A stretch of DNA of 64,000 bases from Aspidapion aeneum (Eukaryota > Arthropoda > Insecta > Coleoptera > Brentidae), in contig OY755042.1 of the NCBI GenBank assembly GCA_963576565.1, positions 102,790,185 through 102,854,184 of the forward strand, read 5' to 3'. Made by a program: the position numbers and the translations under genes. The notes beneath the pieces are model-generated. The model saw nothing but the letters and a program-made list of their open reading frames with translations. It did no database searches and had not been told where the DNA came from. Shown piece after piece: positions 55,961-64,000 of this stretch. Position 1 is the first letter of the stretch. Each line of letters begins with the position of its first letter.

Positions 55961-56292
55961 AAATTATAGACAGGTTCATAGAAAAAAAATAACTTTAAAT
56001 TCTCCCCCTCCTCCTTATCTTTTCCTAGTAAAAGCATGTTTTTATTAGCAAATCAGGCATTAACGCAGTTATGTAAGAAAGGTAAGCATAACAAATAAAT
56101 TAAAAAGAATATCAAAATCTAACAATTGAAAAAAAATAACCCCTACTCCCCCTCTCATTTCCAGTGTGACTCTGTTCCCCTCTGTGAAGTATGAATCGGA
56201 TTATTAGATTTAATAAGTAGAAAATGGTTACTAACAGAAAACTACTTAGGTATAGTTTTTGCAAAGTCACTTGAATAACTCCTAATACGGGG

Positions 56293-56730
56293 TTCTATCG
56301 ATTTCATAAAATTTTGCTTCATTCTGCCCTTCAAAAGTTATCCAAATTCATATAAAATCTTCCTGGTATAATTTCAACCCTACCGACAGAGAAAAGGCGC
56401 GGCTCTTTGCGGTCTAAGCACAAAGTATTTGTTTTCCGACCGACCGAGCACAGGTGGATAGACGGCACCTGATTGGCAGATTTTTTTGAGATGCACTTTT
56501 AATTGCTTTCGGGTGTGCTTTTCGGGACCCCTTTAGTCGGTAGTATGCAGAGTTAGAAAATAAATCAGTGTCGTTTCTGTAGGTGTAGGAATAGAAAGTT
56601 TTATTATCTATTTTTATTTCTTTAGTTTACGTCATAATTAAATAAAATAATTTTCATGAGTATATCTACAGCCGCACATGTCACTTTCTTTAAAGGATAT
56701 GCCGATGGTCGGCTTTTATCTTTGTTCAAC
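56293..56730 (+). repeat. ~440 bp direct repeat, copy 1
   Basis: From TTCTATCGATTTCATAAAAT to GATATGCCGATGGTCGGCTT, closely matched by 58104-58547 in the same orientation 1.8 kb away. It includes GACCGACCGAGCACAGGTGG and AATTGCTTTCGGGTGTGC. Not TG...CA bounded, so an LTR is unlikely. Confidence 0.85.
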
Positions 56731-57202
56731 TGACTTTGCAAAAACTATATAATTGGTTTCAACTAAAAGTAAAAGCCGCACGCAACGCCGCCGACAGTCG
56801 GTTACTTTTATTCGCATGTCGGAAGCTTTATTGATGTAGAGCATAAAGGCTTTTTTCAACCGACTCATACGAAAAATACTAATACTTTTTTAACAAATTT
56901 AAAAGTTTTTAAATTTCACATACCTACCAGGGATGGAATTGCAATCCAAGGATTATATTTATGCACAAATTGGTAGAAATAGAAATTTATTCATTTCAAC
57001 AAGAAAATTTCAAAAATGTAAAAGCTATAACAATACATATTTTACTACTTTAAAACTTAAATATTATCCAAATCATAACAAAATCATACGCGAAAATTGT
57101 ATTTCGTAAAAAGAATTGAGATAAAAATAGTTCTTCAATACGAATTTCAAAATGAAAGGTTCTTACTAGTTCGGATTTTTTTCTTAAACTACCAAACCAA
57201 AT

Positions 57203-57540
57203 TGGCGGTGGTCCGGAAAATCTAAAGAAAGAATCCGTTCCTGCAAAGTCGTTTTAGCGGTCGAAATTCAATTTTCTTTCGATTAGTTTTTGTTCCTGAA
57301 GTTATCCGTATGTTATCATGTTAACAACGTTAAGAAATTGCCTGGCTGTTTGTATAGCAGCATGTGGCTAATAAAACAAGAGCTTTCAGTTTGTCTCTAA
57401 GTTTTTTTACTTAGCCTAAAAAGTTTGTTAGGAATTTACTACCTAAGTTGCCCGTATCGACAAAGCACTTAAAAGTTTTGTTAAAGGTTAAAAAGAAGTG
57501 CGTGGGAGTGGCTGGAGGGCAGCCACCTTTGCTCAACAAA
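57203..57540 (+). repeat. Dispersed repeat, second copy of 55139-55390
   Basis: Aligned with the first copy but with an extra ~80 bases after TTCCTGAAGTTATC. A half copy of the 27031 hairpin precedes it (about 57040-57170). Confidence 0.55.
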
Positions 57541-57727
57541 GAAAAGATAAATTTGTATTTTTTAAACCAAGATCGCAATATCAACAAAAAAATACAGTCA
57601 GCGATCTTTGCAACAACAGCTTTTTTCCAAGGGTCTATTTCACATCAGCTAATACTGGAGCCAAAAGGTTTTTTCGCGATATTTTGAACACGACACTATT
57701 AATAGTCTACACAACACCGGTCTATAC

Positions 57728-58092
57728 AGGCTGAATTTTTGTACATAGCTTTATTTTGCTGAGCCTCCCAACTTTTTCTTTTGCGAAAATTGTTGAAAAT
57801 GATTCCTAACAAAGTGCGCGGGTGCAAAAATCTTTCTAGCTTCGGCCTGACTTAACCAAGCATGCGATTTTGAAGACAATGTTACTATTTATTTTAAAAT
57901 ATATTTTTTGAGACCCACAGAAAGAAAATATCCGGATACTAATTCTTTAATGTTTCCCTTTCATAAATTTTCGTAATTATCGAAATGAAAAAAGTTACAT
58001 TATTTAAAGAATTACTAACTGCGAAATTTTTTTGTGTGAACAAAAAGTTTGAGCATCTTGGCAAAATAATGCTATGTACGAAAATTCAGCCT
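57728..58092. mobile_element. ~365 bp MITE
   Basis: CAGGCTGAATTTTTGTACAT at the left mirrors ATGTACGAAAATTCAGCCT at the right, with GCTTTATTTTGC/GCAAAATAATGC further in. Confidence 0.75.
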
Positions 58093-58103
58093 ACTGTTCT
58101 GTT

Positions 58104-58547
58104 CTATCGATTTCATGAAATTTTGCTTCATGCTGCCCTTCAAAAGTTATCCAAATTCAAATAAAACCTTCCTGGTATAATTTCAACCCTACCGACAAAG
58201 AAGAGGCGCAGCTCTTTGCGGTCCGACCACAAAGTATTTGTTTTCCGACCGACCGAGCCCAGGTGGATGGACGGCACCTGATTGGCAGATTTTTTCAGAT
58301 GCACTTTTAATTGCTTTCGGGTGTGCTTTTCGGTACCCCTTTTGTTGGCAGTATGCAGAGTTAGAAAATAAATCAGTGTCGTTCCTGTAGGTGTAGGAAT
58401 AGAAAGTTTTATTATCTATTTTTATTTCTTTAGTTTACGCCATAATTAAATGAAATAATTTTCATAAGTATATCTACCGCCGCCCATGTCACTTTCTATA
58501 AAGGATATGCCGATGGTCGGCTTTTTTCTTTGTTGAACTATACTATA
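58104..58547 (+). repeat. ~440 bp direct repeat, copy 2
   Basis: Second copy of 56293-56730, beginning 12 bases after the MITE. Confidence 0.85.
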
Positions 58548-59439
58548 ATTCGGACGAAAATTTTGTGTGGAAGGAGATTATTAATAAAGTTAAAATGTTT
58601 AGAAAAATAATGGGATTTGGTTTTTTACTGATTGTTGTGTATACCTGGTGGGCCAAAAAAACCGGAGAATTTTTTTTCATTATAACTTTTGAACTATACT
58701 ATCGATTTGAATGGGACAACCTGCACTTGGCAGAGAATTAATCAGAGTTTTGAATAAATAAATTTTTTTGTCCGAAATTTCAAAATCCAAGGTGGCGGAA
58801 GAAATAAAATTGTACTCTTCAAAGATGCTCGTTTATTCTTGTGTTGCGAACATGATTGAATATTTTTTTTAATCACTAAAAAAGCTGCATTCTTGCCCTG
58901 CACGACAAGGTATGAATCAGCATCGGATCGGTGGTTCTAAAAAAATATTTTTGTTGTGACATTTATTTCCTTATAAATTCATTACTACTGAACCGATTTT
59001 GATGAAATAGAAAATATCTTGGTGATAATTGATTTCTTTTAAAAGATAAGAAAATAAGGAGTAGAAAAACGAAAAAACAGAAAGTACTTTAACTATTTCA
59101 AAAACTTTAAGCGCCACAGTTGCAAATTTTTACTAACTTGACCTTTGATAAATTATGGAAACTTGTTTGGGGGGAAAGGGGGCTTAGTCCCTTTTAGGCC
59201 CCTCCCTCTGATTGCGCCCCTGAAAAATATCAAGTCAACTTTAGATTATATCTATACTCTAGAGGATATCAGACTGCTGCCTTGCGGATCCTCGGTATCT
59301 AAATCCTCTTCCTAACTTTAAAACTTTGGGATCTGTTAAAGTTTAACAAATGTTTACTGGATATTATATACACGCAGAATTAAAAAACTTTGGAAAAAGA
59401 AGAATTACAAAAGACAAAATGATATTTAAAACTTCGTAT
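58548..59439. other. Unassigned; contains a transposon-like terminus
   Basis: CCCCTCCCTCTGATTGCGCC at about 59199-59218 looks like a transposon end pointing left. A related GACGCAATCAGTGAGGGGG lies at about 60071, pointing right. Otherwise nothing recognised. Confidence 0.4.
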
Positions 59440-60058
59440 AGGCCAGAGATCAGAAAGGAAGAACTAGATACAGTAGCTACAAATATAGGCTTGATTATGA
59501 ACTACATATAAAAACCAAACGGCTGAAATCAAGTGCCGAGTAAGATTGGCCTGGGCAGCATTTGGTAAATTAAGCTACATATTAAAAAATAAAAAATATC
59601 CTCGGCACCTCAAATTAAAATTCCTTCCTGTACTCACATATGGATCCCAGACCTGGACACTTACAAAATCAAACATGGATAAGGTAACAAGAGCCCAAAG
59701 ATCAATGGAAAGACAAGTGTTACATGTAAAGCTAACAGATAGAAAAAGGAACGAATGGATAAGAAATAAAACAAAAGTAAGGGATGCCAGAGGAGAGGTA
59801 ACAAAATTAAAATGGAAATTTTCCGGTCATAATACCAGACAGAAAGACGATCGATGAGACAAATGTATTGGTATGTATAACTGGAGATCTTGGGAAAATA
59901 AACGAAGCAGGGGAAGACCCCAAATGAGATGGGCGCACGATTTGAAGAAACATGCGGGGACTAGATGGATGAACACGGCGACAGACAGAGAAGAGTGGTA
60001 ATGGGGGAGGCCTGTCCAAGGATGGATCGAAGAAGGCTAAATAGATAGATAGATAGAC
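59440..60058 (+). pseudogene. LINE 3' end (reverse transcriptase C-terminus), broken
   Basis: LDYELHIKNQTAEIKCRVRL leads into the open frame at 59546: WAAFGKLSYILKN, LPVLTYGSQTWTLTK (the Y-G-x-x-x-W block), RAQRSMERQVLHVKLTDRKR and RNKTKVRDARGEVTKLKWKF. After a frameshift near 59845 the conserved end returns as WENKRSRGRPQMRWAHDLKK with TDREEW and a stop. A TAGA tetranucleotide tail closes it. It belongs to a different group from the three RTE-like copies at 23.7-43.4 kb. The polymerase core is missing. Confidence 0.85.
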
Positions 60059-60382
60059 CTTTGAAAAAAATGACGCAATCAGTGAGGGGGATTAACACTA
60101 ATCAGCGTTTTTTAGTGTTCTAGTGTATGGACATGCAAAATTTTAAACTAGAAACAGTGAAATATTTTGGTGGCTTGTATTTCTTATTCAATCCACGGGC
60201 TGTTAGACCTCTAGTAAAAAATGACTAAAAGTCGACAGGAATTTAATCAGAACTTTTTTCTTCCGTTTATTTTTTTTCTGTTTGTGATTTTTTTATACGC
60301 ACTAATTTAATAATTATTTAAAAATCAGCACCTCAGTGAGATTTAGAGCATGCTGCAAATAAATGATGGATCTATTTCTTTC

Positions 60383-60845
60383 CTAGCTAGGCTGTTAGCA
60401 CACTTCAAGTGAAGCCATGATATATCAGCCTTGAAAACAGTTTTTTCTAAATATCTCAGAAACTAAACCTTGTACAAAGTTTTTGGTTATAATAGAAATT
60501 ATTAAGGAAAATGTAGTCTAATATATTCCGAAAACCGCATATTGATGCGATGTTCCGTTAAAAAGTTAGCATTAAATTTTTTTTTTATTGTCATTTCGAC
60601 CAAAACCTAATCAGCTCGTTAGTGTAGAACACTATTTTACCTAAAAATTTTATGACAATCGGTTTAGCGGTTTAGGAGCTATCGTGTTACGGACAGACAT
60701 ACACACACAGATAGACATCACGACGATATTGCTAAGATATATTAAAATACACCCAAATAACACATTTTCAACGTTATCTCAAAAAAAAAGATTTTCGTCG
60801 AAAATATTACCTTCTCTAGCAATTGCTGCGCGGGAAGGTAAAAAT
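60383..60845 (-). repeat. CTTCCTAGC-ended repeat, copy 3
   Basis: Reverse-complement relative of 44440-44910, containing CACTTCAAGTGAAGCCATGA, CACGATAGC as its complement and AATACACCCAAATAACAC. The frame at 60684-60899 is unlikely to be real. Confidence 0.85.
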
Positions 60846-61084
60846 GGCAAATTAATTTCGTTTTTAAATTTTGATAGAAAAATTAATTACTCATTGTAAA
60901 TCATTATTTTTATTAGAATTAATATTGTATTGTATTTTATTAAAATTCTTCTGTAGTTTCAAATATACTGTGAGCCCCTAACTGTAGAAACTTTTAAGAA
61001 GAAAATAATGCAAATAATGGTCCTTTAGGTTGGGAATGCTTGAAGGAGTTTAATCGGTTTAAAACTTAAACTTAAAACTGGCAT

Positions 61085-61781
61085 AATAAATGAGAAGTAG
61101 TAGTAGTAGTAGTAGTGGGGGAGTTGACCCGCAGGTCTGACAAGTAGGCCAGAGTAAGCCCTTTTTCCCATGCCCCAAGTCTGTCCCTTAACCCACTCTC
61201 TGCACTTCCCTTTGATGGTCGGGTAACTCAATGGGCCTTCCTGTTCTCTTTACAAAGTCCAGTAAGTCTGCCCATTTGAGCATGTGCAGTTCTTCCTCGC
61301 TCAGAGTTGGCGCTCCGAGTGCCTGTTGTCTCATCTTTGCGTAGGCCTCGCCTTCTGCCACGAGGTGTCTTGATGTCTCTTCTTCCTGTCCACAGGCTGG
61401 GCAGGTAGGGTCATTCTCGACTCCTATACGTGTCATGTGCCTCCTTAACCGGTTATGTCCGGTTAGAGTACCTATCAGCAGCCCGAGGCCTTTTCGTGTC
61501 CGTCCCAGCATCCATCTAATTCTGGTCGCTTTTGGACGGTCTACGAATTCTCTGGTCTGTCTGCAACCCGTTCCTGTTTCCCAGGAGTTTAATAGCGCGT
61601 CCTGGGCCCATTTGTTGAGTCCGCTTTGCACTTGTCTTTTTGTCACGCCCAAAAGTGGCTCCGGTCCTACATAGGCGGTTTCTGCCCCGAGTCGTGCGTA
61701 TATTAATAATAATAATGAGACAGGAATGAACATGGCGGTCGTCAGACGCCATTTGGAGGACATTTCTGGAAAAGGAGCCAA
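61085..61781 (-). pseudogene. LINE 3' end (RNase H end plus zinc finger)
   Basis: A 197-codon frame (61781-61188). From about residue 31 it reads AETAYVGPEPLLGVTKRQVQ, as at the end of the RNase H domain of I/R1-type LINEs. The usual C-terminal extension follows (LLIGTLTGHNRLRRHMTRIG) with a zinc-finger motif CPACGQEEETSRHL. C127, C130 and H139 are present, but the final cysteine is glycine (G144 in AEGEA). The first 30 residues come from an ATT-repeat junction near 61700 and are probably foreign. A (TAC)n tail at 61085-61108 closes the element on the minus strand. The polymerase is missing. Confidence 0.8.
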
Positions 61782-61796
61782 CAGCCATTTGTCTAC

Positions 61797-62160
61797 AAAG
61801 AACCAACCAATTGGATCTGTTTAAATAAAAGTCACGAAACCGTTTTATCGGCTTGTCATTTGGTTCGATAGTCAACAGAGGGAGCTACAGTGCTGGTGTC
61901 GCCTGGATCTTTTCCCAGCATCTAAATATACTGATGATTGAAGGCGCTTGGCACTTATAATGCAAAATTTAGGCTTTGGCGCTTGGCTCCTTTTCCAGTA
62001 ATGCTCTCCATTTTGTCACAAGATGTAGGCTTTAAGGTATACAAATTACCTAAATTTCAGGCGATTTTAATAAAGTTCCTTTGAACACCCATTGCCAATG
62101 TCCTCTTATTCCTTGGCATTCCTCCCTGCTCCAACCCATCTCCCCTCATGTCATCCCCCC
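61797..62160. other. Unassigned sequence
   Basis: Nothing recognised; a related phrase GAAGGCGCTTGGCAC / TTTGGCGCTTGGCTCC repeats at about 61940-61990. Confidence 0.35.
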
Positions 62161-62199
62161 CTCTTCAAAAACCATATACGCATAATTGTATGGTTCTTA

Positions 62200-62663
62200 A
62201 TTTAATTTTAAGGTTTTTAATTTAATTTTAAGGTTTTTAAATTTTTTATCATAGTTCCTATCAGTCTGCCAAAGCTCAGCTCTCTAGCCTTTCTGGAAGT
62301 GACAATGTTACTTTTACATAACTTTGCATGTATAGAGGAGGGGAGTAAATTAGAATTTTGGGTTTTTTTTATTTTTTCCAGGGGTTTGGTCATAATTTCT
62401 ATCAGTCTGCCAAATTTCAGCTTCGTAGCATGTCTGGAAGTACAGTAAAATTTTAATGATCTATATATGAGTGAGTGAGTCAGTGAGTGAGTGGCAATTT
62501 GGAGGGTTTGTTAGCTCTATGAAGATCTACGACTGTGCAAAGTTTAGGATTCGTAGCTCATTCCGAAGTAGAGTTTTAGATAGGTCAAATATGGATTGAA
62601 ATGTTTCAAGAACGCTGTACCATCAGTTGCGCGAACTTGGCGAGGCACTGCCATGCCCTCAGA
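62200..62663 (-). repeat. Tandem-repeat element, locus D
   Basis: Reverse copy of the locus A head and units. It runs from the unit block at 62240 through the GTGA microsatellite (62468-62493) to the head terminus CGCGAACTTGGCGAGGCACT (about 62632-62663), matching 25871-25920. Confidence 0.85.
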
Positions 62664-63612
62664 TTTATTTAAAATATAGAACGCAATTCCCAAAGGAGCC
62701 TGCTAGTCAAAATAAAATAAAAATTTATACATCAGAAAATGAATATTTCACAAAAATATCTAGAGGATATTTTTTAAACTATTTATCTCAAAAATTAGAG
62801 TTTGTAACAAATGCTTATATAAATTTTTTTTATTTCTCAAAACCAACCCAGTTATCACCTTTGTTAATTTTAGCTTTGTATTGTCTTATACAGTAAAACC
62901 CTTTAAAATGGCAACAACTACATAACATTTAAATTTTAAAATTTCATAGCTTTAAACGTGAAACTACCTGTTCATATTGTATAAAATACAAAATCTTAGT
63001 TAATTCTTACTTCTCGAAAGCATATAGTGCTTAAGCTACAATTCCTCAAAAGACTTTAAAAGCAAAAACCGCTTCGTAATCGGTTTATTGGTTTAAAGGC
63101 TACAAAGCTACAGACGGAAAAGCAGACAGGAACACAAAGAAACGTGGGTGGTAAAACTATAATTCCTTTTGTTTTCTCCTGAAGAGTATTTTATTGATAT
63201 AAATATTCAGGATAGTTTTCTCGACGAAGAGAGTTCACAAAGGTCACAAATAAAGGAAAAACTACAATAAAATTAAACCAAACCCAAAACTCACACTAAT
63301 CAGACGAGACTAAAATATTGAAGTGGAAAAATCACATAAAAAAATCCCTTAATTTGTTTGATTTTGTTAGGTATTGAATTTTTTACTGAATCTAGAGTAG
63401 AGACTCTGTTTTTGATAATAAAGTAGTAAAAACAATTTTTTTTGCTAAATGTAAAAAAATTGTGTTGTTGTTGCAGAAATTCTTAAAAGGGATTCCTAAG
63501 AGATTGCGTGTGCAAAAAAAATGTCCACTGTAGCTATAAAAAATTTATTAAGTGGTTGCCATTAATTTTTTACTTAAATTTAATTTATGATATCAAATCA
63601 AAGAAACGTCCT
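62664..63612. other. Unassigned AT-rich sequence
   Basis: Short frames only; GATTCCTAA...GCG...GTGCAAAAA near 63490 resembles 57800-57830. Confidence 0.35.
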
Positions 63613-64000
63613 ACAAATTAAATACTACTACGACACTTGAAAGACGTCTGCGACTGCGCATTCTTTTGGGAGAATTTTTGAAGAGGAAAGAATTGGGCGC
63701 CTCGATAAAATGAAGCTATTTAATTTCAGCCTGGTGTTACTTATGGCTTTCCAAATGGACAGGTGTACTGTGGACTATTATATTATTTCTTTTCTGGTGA
63801 TCCCGTAATCGGTGCGATAAAATGATAAAACAAAAGCTCAACGTTTCTATTGTCCTTTGTAAAAACGTGATTATACAAATTAAATACTACTACGACACTT
63901 AAAAGTCGTCTGCGCCTGCCCAATCTTTTGGGAAAATTTTTGAAAAGGAAAGGATAAGGCGTTTCGATAAAATAAAACTATTTAATTTCAGCCTGGTGTT
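63613..64000 (+). repeat. Start of a ~262 bp tandem repeat running off the window
   Basis: ACAAATTAAATACTACTACG at 63613 recurs at 63875, and the following blocks match in order through TTTAATTTCAGCCTGGTGTT, which closes the window. Confidence 0.8.

Noticed and set aside
56293..58547. An LTR retrotransposon bounded by direct repeats
   Set aside because: No TG...CA ends, primer-binding site, polypurine tract, or gag/pol sequence between the repeats.
1..64000. tRNA, rRNA or housekeeping genes
   Set aside because: I scanned by eye for tRNA T-loop words and conserved protein families and saw none; a dedicated tRNA and covariance-model scan would be decisive.

Overview
The window reads as intergenic DNA from an AT-rich animal genome dense in transposable elements, most likely an insect. 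The evidence is the mix of families: hAT elements of the ZMYM/DUF4371 kind, DUF4817-type and classic mariners, P-like THAP transposases, Jockey-type and RTE-like LINEs, a Penelope-like GIY-YIG element, and many long-inverted-repeat or foldback elements. I found no convincing host gene, tRNA or rRNA, and no bacterial operon structure. Nearly every recognisable coding stretch is a transposon or retrotransposon protein, and almost all are broken.

Layout. 0-8 kb: two hAT copies, a short Tigger/pogo element inside a long inverted repeat, and two nested terminal-inverted-repeat (TIR) elements. 9.8-14.6 kb: a degenerate ~350 bp tandem array, split by a 1.1 kb foldback element whose arms are made of AT-AGCGCG repeats and by a dead LINE piece. 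15-22.7 kb: three transposase pseudogenes nested in one another, plus paired-repeat elements. 23-25.7 kb: a hAT-like element built on AAGTACTTG words and holding a LINE. 25.9-32.3 kb: tandem-repeat/hairpin repeats in opposite orientation around mariner, LINE, hairpin and 125 bp satellite sequence. 33.7-38.1 kb: a Penelope-like fragment, a mosaic repeat and an RTE-like LINE. 38.7-42.5 kb: a TIR element with a leftover last exon, a hAT MITE inside it, a hammerhead-like motif and a THAP exon. 42.5-47.6 kb: a LINE nested in a LINE, and a 1.4 kb foldback with GCCGCGG arms. 47.9-53.6 kb: a full-length Jockey-type LINE with both ORFs open, sitting inside an old P-like THAP transposase gene. 53.6-64 kb: repeat copies and LINE 3' ends.

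The one apparently intact gene set is the Jockey-type element (48341-52646): nucleic-acid-binding ORF1, endonuclease/reverse transcriptase ORF2, a poly(A) tail and an 11 bp target duplication. The other coding remnants are relics that date one another by nesting. Boundaries marked by target-site duplications (TSDs) were read by eye. Family names rest on motif recognition, not searches.
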